This document shows, one piece after another, positions 53,586 through 63,935 of a DNA stretch of 64,000 nucleotides. The position numbers and the translations under genes are program-made. Numbering within the stretch: the first letter of the stretch is position 1; the number at the start of each line of letters is the position of its first letter. Origin of the DNA: Diploptera punctata. Its lineage: Eukaryota > Arthropoda > Insecta > Blattodea > Blaberidae. The stretch lies in assembly GCA_030220185.1 (NCBI GenBank), contig JASPKZ010007541.1, positions 69,501 through 133,500 on the forward strand, in the 5' to 3' direction. The notes below the pieces were generated by a model. That model worked only from the letters and a program-made list of their open reading frames with translations, was not told the DNA's origin and ran no database searches.

Positions 53586-53734
53586 ACTAAAGGTACGTAC
53601 ACATATGCGCGCCGCGAACACGAACGGCGCGCGCGCGGCGCGGCGCGGCGCATGCGCGGCGCGTGTTATGTTCGTCGAAATGATTAATTTCAACGAACCT
53701 CCTGCGATCCGTAGGAAACCCACAAACCTTCAGT

Positions 53735-53908
53735 AGACATTTTGCAGAGCAGGTGTAACCAACCATGTCTGTTCCCTTTCCGTTCTCCCGCTTGTCCTGC
53801 ATTCTTTCCCAAAAATAGGGACTTTTTTTTTAAATGCCGCGGGACGCGGGACAAATTGTTAAAAATCGGGACTGTCCCGCCAAAATCGGGACATCCGGTC
53901 ACGCTTAT
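53735..53908 (-). mobile_element. hAT-like or unclassified insert with GGGAC repeats
   Basis: Minus strand starts 'gcgtgaccggatgtcccgattttggcgggacagtcccgattttt', a phrase common to old DNA-transposon ends. The open frame at 53690-53902 simply spans it. Nested in the Harbinger element. Confidence 0.35.
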
Positions 53909-53984
53909 TACTTATTACATCTTCTAACTTTATTTATACTTTTTCAAATATTATAGCATTAAAGGAATTTAAAAAAATATATGA

Positions 53985-54475
53985 TTTGTATATATATATT
54001 TAAAATTATTAAGAATCTATATCACCATAACATGGCCTTAATTTTTAATAAAGATGTACATGATTATTATACTAGAGGTTGTACTTTATTGCACAAAGAT
54101 ACTAGTTTCTCAAAAAAAAAAAGGTATAAAAGGGATTCGTTATGCATTAATCAACCATTACAATAACTTACCTATTGAATATCATTTCACGAATGTTAAA
54201 CATTTTTCTAATTGTATTAAAAAATATTTTTTCTCATTGCTTTCTTAGTTAATTTTGTTAATTTTATTATTATTAATATTATCCTGTTTAAATATTGTAT
54301 TTATATGTGTCTATATATTGTGCATCTATAGTAGTTTGTATTACTTAAACTTATGCCTGAATTTGTTTTCTTGTTTTTATTGTTAATTGTTTTATGGCCA
54401 TTATTTTTTGTATATTGCCCCTTAACATGAGCAGTCTTGCTTTTTGGAGTCTTTGAAGAAATAAATAAATAATTA
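53985..54475 (+). pseudogene. LINE RT C-terminus and 3' UTR, nested
   Basis: N-K-D-V-H-D-Y-Y-T-R-G, then after a frameshift K-G-I-R-Y-A-L-I-N-H-Y-N-N-L-P-I-E-Y and H-F-S-N-C-I-K-K-Y-F-F before a stop at 54248. The Y-x-T-R ... Y-N-x-L-P pattern is the end of a non-LTR RT of another family than LINE-A. 3' UTR ends in 'aataaataaataa' near 54475. Confidence 0.6.
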
Positions 54476-54588
54476 GTAATAAATGTGTTTATATATTGTA
54501 TTGTTTTGTGATACTTCATACATAATATTATGAAATGAACGTCTTAAATAAATAATGTTTTCTAAATAATTCTAATTTATTCATACAA

Positions 54589-54747
54589 TTACAGTACACA
54601 CGAAAAAAAAACATAACATTGAAAAAAAAAACAGGCATCTCCTTTCAATGATTTTTTAAAATGATCCTTATGTTGAGGATCCCACAATAATTGCTTGTTT
54701 CTATAAATATCAATAAGTTTTAACATGTTTTCCTCTGACCACTCCAT
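54589..54747 (-). pseudogene. MADF domain start of the Harbinger element
   Basis: Begins at the ATG at 54745-54747: M-E-W-S-E-E-N-M-L-K-L-I-D-I-Y-R-N-K, Q-L-L-W-D-P-Q-H-K-D-H-F-K-K-S-L-K-G-D-A. This is helix 1 and the L-W-D-P turn of a MADF domain. After about 42 residues an A/T homopolymer breaks the reading. The A-W-x-x-I core is missing, so truncated. Confidence 0.75.
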
Positions 54748-55050
54748 ACTCAAATAATAGGTGCGCACCGAAAACAACGAACCTCTCAGGTACCCGTCCA
54801 AATCTAAACAGCGAACCATCAAAGTGTTTGTGGAAAAAACCGACAATGAGTGGATTGTGGTGAGAGACGCGCGCGCCGTTCGCGCGCACCTTAAGACCCC
54901 GTCCAAATCTGACGAACATGGTGCGCGCGCGGCGCGCAAGTGTGTACGTACCTTAACTACCTGTGTAGTCAACTGTTTGAAAGCGAAACGGCAATGAAGA
55001 GGGAATGAAGTCCGAGCTCTACTTATAATATATAACTAAAATTTTAATAG

Positions 55051-55250
55051 ACTAATTAAGAATTGTTATAATCTTAAACACGCGCAATACGATGGGATTG
55101 CAGTAGTTTTAAAAAAATTGCTGCTTTCTATGGAAATCTTTAAAACATTAGAAAATAAACCATTAGGAAAGCAAAGAGAAACAAATTATTTTGAATATTT
55201 TCAATCATTAGCCATTGAGAATACAGTGAAAATAACAATAGAATTGACAG
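55051..55250 (+). CDS. Candidate host exon (unidentified protein)
   Basis: One plus frame is open from 55040 to the TAG at 55256. It reads, for example, Q-Y-D-G-I-A-V-V-L-K-K-L-L-L-S-M-E-I-F, K-P-L-G-K-Q-R-E-T-N-Y-F-E-Y-F-Q-S-L-A-I-E. A potential acceptor (ttttaatag, ending 55050) and donor (gacag|gtaaat at 55250/55251) frame it as a 200-base internal exon, with the stop falling in the intron. Helical, charged, no repeat similarity. No family recognised. The acceptor is weak in pyrimidines. Confidence 0.3.
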
Positions 55251-55292
55251 GTAAATAGCATAGAGCATATATCCTGCTGATCTAATTAAAAT

Positions 55293-55424
55293 ATCCATCC
55301 ATCCATAGTAATTCTGCCCGAGGGCAGGTCTTTCATTGCAATCATAGCATTTTCATGCTACGCTTTGCAACTTTACTAGGGAATTATAAGTGTGGTAGAT
55401 TCCCGTCCCTTTCCACACCGTAGA

Positions 55425-55456
<32 letters not shown>

Positions 55457-55645
55457 AATGATAAGGATAATGAAGATGGCCGGATGATTTTCGGGGACCG
55501 TTGGTCCCTAAGCTTCCTGACATTTGTCTTATAGGTGAGGCAAATCCCCGAAAAAACTCACCCAGGAGCCTGTCCCGTCTAGGAATAGAACCCGGGTCCG
55601 CTGCGTGACAAGACAGCACGCTACCTCGAGACCACAGCGGATAAT
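55293..55645 (-). mobile_element. SINE-B copy, full length
   Basis: From the (TGGA)n tail at 55293 ('tccatccatccatagtaattctgcccg') to the head at about 55640 ('ctacctcgagaccacagcgg'). The open frame 55353-55661 on minus is SINE read-through. Confidence 0.9.
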
Positions 55646-55715
55646 TAAAATACACAGTCATTAAAAATGTATCAGCTTGAGGAGTCTAAAATATGGAATC
55701 TTCATGCTCTCCCAC

Positions 55716-55943
55716 TTAACCTTTAAATTCGTAATGTATCATTTTGGATATATCAGTTGGTGCAATTAATTTAATATTTTAAATACATCAGAAGAAAACG
55801 AACAAAAAGAAACCACTGAAATGTGTGTCTAATTATACAATACACCTAATAATAACAGTGACACAAGATTGTGTTTTTACTGCAGTCCGCCACATTCAAA
55901 TAACTAACAGAGGAAATTTGTGTATTGCCAATTTAAGGGTTAA
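55716..55943 (+). mobile_element. piggyBac-type MITE, copy 2
   Basis: TTAA at 55716-55719 and 55940-55943, ends TTAACCTTTAAATTCGTAA and (from the right) TTAACCCTTAAATTGGCAA. The internal palindrome is eroded to 'atgtatcattttggata'. Internal 'cagtccgccacatt..aactaac' matches copy 1. Confidence 0.75.
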
Positions 55944-55944
55944 A

Positions 55945-56400
55945 TATAGTAAAAACCCAGGAAATAAAAGCGACGAAATAGAAAAAGAGAAAATCAGTAA
56001 AAAAGCATTATGTATAAAAAGTGCATTATCGTAATTTCATGGTGATATAAACTAGAAAATAAAAAACATATTTGCAAATACATTTTAATTTAATGAGGTG
56101 ATGTTCTAATTATAATTTTTTCCTCTTCCAGCTATACTTAACCCTTTATGCGAGAAAACGCACATCCCACGCCCTTGCACATTAATCATGTGAGTAAAAT
56201 CCTACCCCCACATGTCGTGCGTAACCTACATTTGCAAATCAATATTCTAACTTGTTTATGTTAGCAAGTTTGAAAGTTTAACCCATAATTTCATTGTCGA
56301 ATTGAAGGTATCATCAACACATTTTTGCTATTTTATTTCCTTTCTCTACACTTTGTTAGAGCCATTTTAAATAAGATAAATTTAGTTTACTAGTAGATCA
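55945..56400. other. Unassigned spacer
   Basis: Contains a further TTAACCCTTTATGCG string at 56139 that could be an end of another piggyBac-like element; no partner found. Confidence 0.3.
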
Positions 56401-56404
56401 ATGC

Positions 56405-56805
56405 ATCGGCAGCGGTGGACTAGTGGTTATGCTTCTTGCCTCTGGTCCCGAGGGTCGCGGATTCACCGGCCAGGGTCGATGTTTTTTTAAGATGGAAAAA
56501 TACAAGTAGCAAGTCCTCCGGGAGGGACTCGTGGGTCCCGAGTCTGAAGATTTTCAGTCTCGTAAAAGATCCTTAAGCCTGAATAAAAAGGCTTCAAAGT
56601 AAAATTTACGGAATATTCCCGTCCTTGTACTACCTTGGTTTCCTAGATGTCAGTATGAGGCGGAACGCTGACCACAGTCACTCCAATAACATCTGTACGA
56701 AAACAAGTGTAACTAAATTAGTACGGTTCAATTTCTTCCCTGTAGGGGGAGAGTGCCTAAATCTCGTTGAGGGAAACAAGGGCTTACAAGATACAAGAGA
56801 GCAAT
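56405..56805 (+). mobile_element. SINE-A, full length
   Basis: Head 'gcggtggactagtggttatgcttcttgcctctggtcccgagggtcgcgg' with a damaged B box (GGATTCACCGG); the rest matches 7375-7775 end to end. Confidence 0.85.
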
Positions 56806-56879
56806 GCTTTTTTGTTTAATTCATATTTATAGAACGCGAAAACATATAATATGACGTTTATGACGATTGGAGAGGATCA

Positions 56880-57058
56880 CGTAAACAGCGTGCAGTGTGT
56901 TATTTATGGGAAACTAGATATAATAGGAGTAAAGTTTCGTAAACTGCGATGGGAAATGAAATAAGGGCATGGAAACTCCTTGTAAGAAAACCAAAGGGAA
57001 CGCGCCAGTACGGAGGCCAGTAATGTGCTGAGAGAATAATATTAACCATTATGTGTGC
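56880..57058 (+). mobile_element. RTE-A LINE, short decayed piece
   Basis: 'gggaaactagatataataggagtaaagtttcgtaaactgcgatgggaaatgaa..gcatggaaactccttgtaagaaaacc..' aligns with 36910-37090, with a deletion of the WAGHVARM segment. Confidence 0.65.
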
Positions 57059-57119
57059 CAGTGTGTTTGTTATGACGTTTATGATCTTTAGGGATTTTTT
57101 CTATTCGTATATGTGTCAT

Positions 57120-57385
57120 ATATTTTTCTCATCGTCGTCAATAACAATCGGGGACTAGGCTATTTGCATGTTCCTCTTCAGGATAGAAATTTGTCCCTCC
57201 ATCGCTTCTTAGGTCTTCCTGAATCTCTTCGCCCTGTGGGTATGTATTGAATAGCTTCAGATGTAGTCTATTGTTTGACATTATAAGGAGGTGTTCATGC
57301 CTATTATTTTGGTATATTTGGATGGTTTCAGTTATTGCTGGTGTGTTGAGAGCTGCGGATATCTTCATTACGCATGTGGTCATGA
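57120..57385 (-). pseudogene. RTE-like LINE C-terminal tail
   Basis: Minus frame: H-E-H-L-L-I-M-S-N-N-R-L-H-L-K-L-F-N, then Q-E-D-L-R-S-D-G-G-T-N-F and E-E-E-H-A-N-S-L-V-P. Terminal 'gacgacgatgag' looks like the start of a GAT tail. Its residue pattern fits other RTE tails here once shifted frames are allowed. Confidence 0.5.
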
Positions 57386-57389
57386 AGCA

Positions 57390-57735
57390 TATAACTCGCT
57401 AAATGTCTTATTAACTTCATTTCTGTAGCTACTGTAATTTTTAAATTAATTTTATTATTTTAAAGATAGTCTATGTAATGTGCAGTGGGAATAAAGTCAC
57501 AGTTGATATTTCCTTAGCTCTTAAATTTGGCAATCCCCTAGAGCAATTATTTTAGGTGTGGATTTGGTACCGACCTTACGAAGGTCTTGACCCGATATCT
57601 TTATGTACTTGTAGAGAAGGTGGTGGCGGAGTTGTGTGTTATGCTGTGTAGAGTGCTCCTCTAAACAGTTGTCTTCTTCAGGTGAGCTTGTCGGTCTTAA
57701 AAACGGCTTTTTCTTGTAGTATCTGGATCTTGCAG
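57390..57735. other. Unassigned DNA downstream of ORF1
   Basis: After the ORF1 stop no ORF2 endonuclease frame appears on minus. A small palindrome 'gaccttacgaaggtc' lies at 57572-57586. Presumably unrelated sequence joined by deletion. Confidence 0.35.
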
Positions 57736-57736
57736 T

Positions 57737-58830
57737 CTAAGTTCTAGATGAGACTTGAGTATTCACGAAGGATAGTGTGGTTTGAAGGACTTGAGGGTTT
57801 TGAAGGATGGTGGTGAGGAGAATAAGGAGGGATTGGAGTATGTTCTCCGGTGGGTTCTGAGAAGGTAAGGGAGGGAAGTTTTCTTCGGTCTTTTGAGGTG
57901 TTCTTGGAGTGGTTTTTGAAGTGATTTCAGGCTTTCTCGTGGTAGATGGTTTGCTTGTTCCTTGCACTTGTCTCATTTTCAGATACTTCTGAAATGATGG
58001 ACATTTTCGATGACTTGCTGCATGGTCTGCGTTGCAGTTGGAGCACTTGACTTCCGTCTGGGTGCAGTCGGAGACTCTGTGGTTTCCGGAACACCTGACG
58101 CATTTTGTATCTCGAAAGCAGAATTCTGCAATATGTCCAAAGCCTTGGCATTTGAAGCACTGGGTGCCTCCTGTGGGTTTCCTGTAAGGTTCCAATCTGA
58201 TTCGGATGTTGAATAGCTCTTTTAGATCTTCTTCAATTTTTTCCTTGATGTCTGGTGTTTTGTTGAGTGTTAGGATGTAAATAGGAAGCTCTATCTTCTT
58301 CTTTACTCCATCAATGAAGACTTGTTTTTCAATGCTTCTTAATTCTTTGACGGGCAGGTTCCTACTCATAATTTCATCATATACTTCATGTGTTGTGATG
58401 GACTTAGGAAGTCCCTTCACAACTAGTTTGATGATAGGAGGCCTGCCGTAGCCATGGGTATAAAACTGAGTCTCCAGATTTCTTGAGCTCTTTGTAAGCT
58501 CGCCGATAGGCCGCCTTTGTTGAGGTCCTAATGGTGAGTACGCCCTGGTTGTACTTCATGTGTACTTCATTCTTGTTTCCTGCCGTGATGCTTTCCAATT
58601 TTAGTGGCGTGATGTCTTTGGAATATACCACTATGGGAGGTGGAATTTCTGCCTTTTCTTCGTACAGATGTTCAAACAGATTTCTTGTTTCTATGGTGTT
58701 CGTTGTTTATAGTAGTGTTGGTTATTTCTAGCAGTGCGACGTGCCGGCGGGTGGACGAATCCATCCCGGTCTTGCATTTCTGCGTAGTGCTTCTTTCGAC
58801 GAGGTTCTCTAGTTGCCAGCTCGAATGAGA
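57737..58830 (-). pseudogene. Jockey-type LINE ORF1 (Gag-like, three zinc knuckles), broken
   Basis: The C-terminal 227 codons are open (58420-57737): an approx. 100-residue PRE_C2HC-like domain (V-V-K-G-L-P-K-S-I ... I-R-L-E-P-Y-R), then three knuckles: C-F-K-C-x4-H-x4-C, C-V-R-C-x3-H-x4-C, C-S-N-C-x3-H-x6-C, then a Pro/Thr-rich tail and a hydrophobic end. Upstream, in another frame (58631-58440), comes V-Y-S-K-D-I-T-P-L-K-L-E-S, R-R-A-Y-K-E-L-K-K; and a third frame near 58780 gives D-G-F-V-H-P-P-A-R-R. So two frameshifts split the N-terminal half. Such ORF1 proteins bind the element RNA. Its 5' edge abuts a TTAA MITE; no ORF2 follows. Confidence 0.85.
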
Positions 58831-58831
58831 A

Positions 58832-59050
58832 TTAAATTGGCAAACATTAATTTTTCGTGTCAGTTATTTAAATGTTGCGGACCGCAATGAAAACGGAATT
58901 ATGTATGTCTGTTATTAGGTAGGCTATATTGTTTAATTCGACACACATTTATGTTATTTATAATCGTTTATTTGCTTGTCTTACTTAAAATATTAAATAA
59001 TCTGAACTAATTTATGTATCCTGTAGGATACATTGCCAATTTAAAGGATA
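58832..59050 (-). mobile_element. piggyBac-type MITE, copy 3
   Basis: Begins TTAAATTGGCAA (58832) and ends TTGCCAATTTAAAGG; carries the perfect palindrome ATGTATCCTGTAGGATACAT at 59014-59033. Inverse orientation to copy 1. The CCC after the TTAA has been lost at the left end. Confidence 0.7.
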
Positions 59051-59785
59051 ACGAAGAAAACTGGACAAAAATTCAGGAGTTGGCACTTGGTTTGAGCCCG
59101 ACAATATTACTATTCCTTGAATTCTGCTGGTTCCAGACTTCCTAGGTTCAAACACGGCCATCTTTGATTATTTTTTCGGGTTTATGGTCATTAGGAATGG
59201 TACTAATGACATTGTTTCTCATGTCGCAAGATGTATGGCACAAAGAGAGGTCTATGGAAAAAATGGATTGGCCCTTTCACGCGCAATTTTTATTTTTCAC
59301 GCAATGACCTTAGCTGTTAAAGCGTGTCGTTAAATAAAAATAATATCAAACTATACCGGCTGAACTAAATGGCTCAGATGATCAGAATCACAACAATTAT
59401 ATTTCGATTAATTTTAGTCAAAATCTTGAAGATCGTAAATTTCTGTTAATGGCATGAAAATACACTTGAATAACTTCAGTATATATTTTAAATAGCACAG
59501 ATTGTATTATGTATAGACTTTTTATTTCGATAAATATCAAGAGTTAAAACTTTGAATGTTGCCATCTTTTCAGGATGCAACATTTAAAATTTCTATTATA
59601 CTGCATCTAATAGGGCCTATGTTTCAAATAATACAAACAAAATGTTCATTATGTATTTTCTTGAAGATAACGTAACAAAATTATAGGGAAATGCATAGGC
59701 CTTGGAAATTTTGTCACTTCAAATAATTGTGCATATAATATAGGCCCTAATGGACTTACCATATTGTGCCTGATATCCTTGATAA
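59051..59785. other. Unassigned spacer
   Basis: No gene. A small hairpin 'gtcattaggaatggtactaatgac' at 59189-59212 is the only structure noticed. Confidence 0.35.
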
Positions 59786-59788
59786 TAT

Positions 59789-60122
59789 CCATCCATAGTA
59801 ATTCTGCCCGAGGGCAGTACGTTCGCTGCAATCATAACATTTTCATGTTATGCTTTGCAGCTTTACTAGGGAATTGTAGGTGTAGTAGCTTCCCGTTGCT
59901 TTCCACACTGGTGAAGGATGACGATGGTAATGATAAGGATGATGATGATGGTCGTTTGATTTTCGGGAACCGTTGGGCCCTACGCTTCCTGACATTTGTC
60001 TTACAGATGAGGAAAAACCCCAAAAAAACCTCACCCAGGAGCCTGCCCCGACCGGGAATCGATTCCGGGCTCGCTGCGTGACAAGGCAGCACGCTACTTG
60101 GAGACCACAGCGGTGGACCTGG
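59789..60122 (-). mobile_element. SINE-B copy, full length
   Basis: Tail 'atccatccatagtaattctgcccg' (59789) to head 'ctacttggagaccacagcggtggac' (60118). T-arm 'gaccgggaatcgattcc'. Open frames 59832-60188 and 59843-60145 are read-through. Confidence 0.9.
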
Positions 60123-60124
60123 AT

Positions 60125-60685
60125 AATATATAGATTGACAATCAACAGTTAGCCTTTTAAACCAGACTTTAAGGGAATTTGATTTCACTTATAATACACA
60201 GAATTGTTTTAAAAATGGAACAGTTCATTCTGCTTTTTATAATAAATAAAAAACAGAAATGCTCGGATTTTTATAAAAAAATGTTTAATGCTATATATAC
60301 CACCATTTAACATAAAATACATTTGTATAGGTTTAGTGAAATGTATGATTTATTAAATATAGTGAAAATAAAATTTTAATATTTTGCGAGAAATAAATAG
60401 TTACAATATTATTTTGCTCTTTAACATCTCGGGTAATTAGTGTCGCAATTCAAATTTGGTCATGAAATGCCCGAAAAATATTCCTCAACTTAAAGGACAA
60501 CGGATTAACAATATTAACAATACAGAAGTAGTAGAGTCCCTAAGTTATTACAGTACAAGCTAGAAATAATATAACTACAGGAAGAATTACAAGCAAGAAA
60601 ATTGTAATATTATATTAAAATTTTTGTTGCCGAAATTGGCCAACAGGTCTAAACCATGAAAATGGTGATAATGAAAAAAAAACAT
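60125..60685. other. AT-rich spacer
   Basis: No gene or repeat recognised. Confidence 0.35.
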
Positions 60686-61017
60686 AACTATATGTATATT
60701 CAATGTTTACACATATTTCTGTGCCTAAAGCTTTATTTTCCTTCTCCACTTGTCTCTATCGATCCACTTCATGTCCTGCAAGTCTTCTTATTCTCATTCC
60801 AGTTCTCATTTCTTGCATCCACGAATTCTTCTTCCAGGTGGAAACCACTCCAAAGTTTTTGTTGGTAACCTTTCATCTTGCATTCGTCGGCACATGCTCA
60901 TACCAATTTAATTGATTGTAGTTTATATAATGTACTATTGAATATTTAATATTCATTTTTTCTCGTATTACTTATTTCTTATATTGAATATGTCTAAATA
61001 GTATTCCCTGAGAGTAG

Positions 61018-61038
61018 TTAATAATAATAATAATAATA

Positions 61039-61078
<40 letters not shown>
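61018..61078. repeat. (AAT)n microsatellite
   Basis: About 19 AAT units with one break, adjoining foldback 7. Confidence 0.9.
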
Positions 61079-61079
<1 letters not shown>

Positions 61080-61204
61080 TGTTATCTCGGTCAAATATTT
61101 AATTTATTCAAGTCGACATATCAATGTCAAACGTCTTGAAAATGATCTCACAAAGGAGATTAAAACGTCGACTTGAATTGAATATTTGACTGAGATAACG
61201 AATT
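61079..61204. mobile_element. Penelope-like foldback 7
   Basis: Arms 61081-61117 and 61167-61199 ('gttatctcggtcaaatatttaat..aagtcgac' and complement). Core: CTTGAAAATG, stem ATCTC/GAGAT with loop ACAAAG, then TAAAACGTC, a degraded CTGAAGATG-stem-GAAACGTC. Same order as foldback 2. Confidence 0.55.
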
Positions 61205-61589
61205 AATTAGTGTTATTATTTTATCTAATTTCATTCTAATATTGAACATCTTGCTGCTCTCCTCAAGAAATCCATTTCGATCGACATCAGTTTTCCTATT
61301 GAGCTTTTGTTGGATTTCTATACTTCAGCTCCATGTGTGACAGTACTTCTCACTATTAAATTATATATTTTAAACTTATTTTTCTTGGTTATATGTCTAT
61401 TTAATAGGACATTTGTCATTGTTGTTGTTCTAACCTTATTTATTCTGTTCTTAATAACTATATGCAGCTTAATTAATTTGTAATGTAATTGTTAATGTTA
61501 CCTACCGTTTAGTTTTTTTAATAAAACATTACTAGACATTGATTTTTTGATACGGACCATTAACTGCACATATAGCTTGCAGCCAGTGA

Positions 61590-61653
61590 GATCCATATTT
61601 GTAAATAACATTGTATAAATATATCTTACTTTAGTCTAATAAAATTATACCAC

Positions 61654-61700
<47 letters not shown>
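61590..61700 (+). mobile_element. LINE 3' terminus with (CTA)n, followed by (TA)n
   Basis: 'gatccatatttgtaaataacattgtataaatatatcttactttagtctaataaaattataccactacta', partner of 52785-52867, running into about 21 TA units. Confidence 0.6.
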
Positions 61701-61702
<2 letters not shown>

Positions 61703-61704
<2 letters not shown>

Positions 61705-62205
61705 AGTTAAACTGAAAATATATAAAACTCTTATTTTACCAGTTATATTATATGGGTGCGAAACATGGACTCTTAATTTAAAGGAGGAAAGGAGATTACG
61801 AGTATTTGAGAATAAAGTTCTCAGGAAAATTTTTGTACGTAAGAGAGATGAATAGACAGGTGAATGGAGAAGACTGCATAACAGTGAATTACATGGAATT
61901 TATAGGAAGCCAGATATAATGAGAACAGTTAAGTCTCATAGACTGCGATGGGCAAGACATGTTGCGCTTATGGGAAATGAAAAACGTGCATGGAAGCTTC
62001 TTGTAGGAAAACCAGAGTGAAAACGCCCAGTTGGTAGATCATGAATGAGGTGGGAGAATAACATTAACTATGATTTGAGGGACGTGGATTATGCTGGGAA
62101 TGATTAGAAAGCATTAGTTCAGGATAGGGATGTATGGAGAGCTTATGTCCGCGCGGCCATGAACCTACGGGTTTGATAGTGCCAGTGAGTTAATTAATTA
62201 GTTCT
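61703..62205 (+). pseudogene. RTE-A LINE, 3' half
   Basis: 'agagttaaactgaaaatatataaaactc' to 'aacctacgggtttgatagtgccagtgagtta'. Residues Y-G-C-E-T-W-T-L, L-R-V-F-E-N-K-V-L-R-K-I-F, and V-W-R-A-Y-V-R-A-A-M-N-L. Stops at about 61850, 62018 and 62105. Confidence 0.85.
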
Positions 62206-62262
62206 TCCCAAGAGCAGGTATTTCACTGCAAACACTCAGCATTATCCACTCTTTCTTTCGAT
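62206..62262 (-). mobile_element. SINE-B 3' end scrap
   Basis: 'cttcccaagagcaggtatttcactgcaaacactcagca' resembles 'ctgcccgagggcaggtctttcattgcaatcatagca' of other SINE-B copies. Confidence 0.45.
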
Positions 62263-62264
62263 TG

Positions 62265-63250
62265 TAAGACATTTATATAAAACATATTTTACTGATTGTA
62301 TTTTTTCTTGATATTTACAATTATGATCACTGTCCGAGTTAATATTAAATCTAAAATAACATCAACATTTCCATGGCCAGTCATAAATTGTGTTAAGATA
62401 AAATTTGCAATAAAACTATTCTAACGAAATATATTATTTTGTTAAATCGATGATTTTCTTATAGGATTCCCGACACTACAATTTGTTTTATGATAAGAAA
62501 GATCTTCGTATATCCGACGCACGGTTTTCAGAAAGAATATATTTATTTTTTAATCTTAATTTTGTGCCTTCAGCTTATGTGATCTATATTACTACGTAAT
62601 GTTATTTTGAAATACAGTCCTTTTCAGATAATGCTCTAAACGTTAATGGTATATTTTAAAATTTATTTTTGAAGACATTATGTTTGCCCATTATCCATTA
62701 AGGGAAGTTATGGGCAATAAATTTACAGTGGCTGAAATAACCTCAGATGCAGAGTTTCGTGCGACAAGACAAAGCAAAAAATCTGCTTATTGTAAAACTT
62801 TTCGACTACTAAAACTTTCATAAGTTGAAAGAATCAATCCAAGAAGAAATTTGACTGTTTTAATAACTAGTCCTGCATATTTATAAGTTGTGTGAATCTA
62901 TTCCAAGAAGAGTTGTAGCTGTTTTGACTTGCCCTACGCCATTAAATGAACCATTATATGAGGGTATCAAATTTTTAAAATCGTTCTAGGGGCCACAATT
63001 TTCGATTTTTTACAACGGATCTCGGTAAATGTTATTGAAATTGAACGAAAAAATGTACTCTGAAAAACCCAATGAAATCAAACATTTGAAATGGTATACC
63101 TGAAACCTGTAATTTATACATCATGTTTGTGTTTGTTATAACATAACTGGAAACGTATAACACTAAGCAACAAAATAAACCTTTTTTTTTGTCCCAGAAA
63201 CACTTTAATATTTCCTACATTCGTAACTACAAAATATTCGAACATTCGGA
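62265..63250. other. AT-rich spacer with one short open frame
   Basis: Plus frame 62647-62823 (58 codons; ATG at 62680) reads H-Y-P-L-R-E-V-M-G-N-K-F-T-V-A-E-I and F-R-A-T-R-Q-S-K-K-S-A-Y. No family recognised. Nothing else seen. Confidence 0.25.
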
Positions 63251-63254
63251 CTCA

Positions 63255-63935
63255 CCTAGAAAGTAAGAAATGATTTTCTGCTATATTTCGCCTATGGAGC
63301 ACCCCTCTTGATGGTGCAACAATAATCGGCCAGCATATTAGGATTCCACTTGCCTTGATATCTCTTTTCCATAGCTGAAACCATTTGAGTTAGCTCATTT
63401 GGTTTTATTTTACAATCGACAAATGGACGAAAAAACATTTCTTAAAAAATAATTATTTAAATCCATATATTGAAATTGAAATAAAAAAACTGTGGGTGAT
63501 GGAGAAATTCCGAATACATATTTTAAAACACGATAAAAACTGCATTAAGTACAACTATTGGTACTCATGAGACAAAAATCACGTTGACCACTGCAATTAA
63601 ATTAACCAAAGAAAGATATCCCTCTTGATGGTGCAACAATAATCGGCCAGCTTATTAGGATTCCACTTGCCTTGATATATCTTTTCAATAGCTGAAACCA
63701 TTTGAGTTAGCTCATTTGGTTTTATTTTACAATGGACAAATGGACGAAAAACATTTCTTAAAAAATAATTATTTAAATCCATATATTGAAATTGAAATAA
63801 AAAAACTGTGGGTGATGGAGAAATTCCGAATACATATTTTAAAACACGATAAAAACTGCATTAAGTTCAACTATTGGTACTCATGAGACAAAAATCACGT
63901 TGACCACTGTAATTAAATTAACCAAAGAAAGATAT
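63255..63935 (-). pseudogene. C-terminal fragment of the orphan protein family, tandemly duplicated
   Basis: Two direct units of 317 bp (63303-63619 and 63620-63935), nearly identical. On minus each encodes K-P-N-E-L-T-Q-M-V-S-A-I/M-E-K, Y-Q-G-K-W-N-P-N-K/M-L-A-D-Y-C-C-T-I-K-R. Unit 1 continues into unduplicated sequence with A-K-Y-S-R-K-S (63290-63255). I recall E-K-R-Y-Q-G-x-W..M-L-A-D-Y-C-W as the C-terminal motif of the same dispersed orphan family as 2779-3007. The usual W after D-Y-C is C here. The duplication puts a stop after unit 2, so it is dead. Family link is from memory. Confidence 0.5.

Larger units (their letters stand above)
53591..54953. mobile_element. PIF/Harbinger element with CpG-rich ends, 1363 bp
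   Basis: Inverted ends AGGTACGTACACA..TGCGCGCCGCG (53591) and its complement ending at 54953; TAA at 53588-53590 and 54954-54956. The ends are followed by long GCGC runs (53609-53662 and 54868-54938), far from the local AT content. Subterminal 'cgtccaaatctgacgaacatg'-type repeats occur twice near the right end. Carries a MADF start on minus and a nested LINE tail. No transposase remnant recognised. Confidence 0.8.
60690..61465 (-). pseudogene. RTE-like LINE thumb and tail, interrupted
   Basis: Minus strand: 61465-61210 encodes N-R-I-N-K-V-R-T, I-Y-N-L-I-V-R-S-T-V-T-H-G-A-E-V, I-G-K-L-M-S-I-E-M-D-F-L-R-R-A-A-R; 60925-60690 encodes the N-W-Y-E-H-V region, K-K-N-S-W-M-Q-E-M-R-T-G-M. The two halves are separated by an (AAT)n tract and foldback 7, which therefore inserted later. 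Several stops. Confidence 0.7.

Noticed and set aside
53427..53802. Arg/Ala-rich proteins on minus
   Set aside because: Frames across the GCGC ends of the Harbinger element; composition artefact.
55353..55661. 102-residue protein with a His run
   Set aside because: Antisense or sense read-through of SINE-B; the His run is its (CAT)n segment. The same holds for 38251-38490 and 59832-60188.
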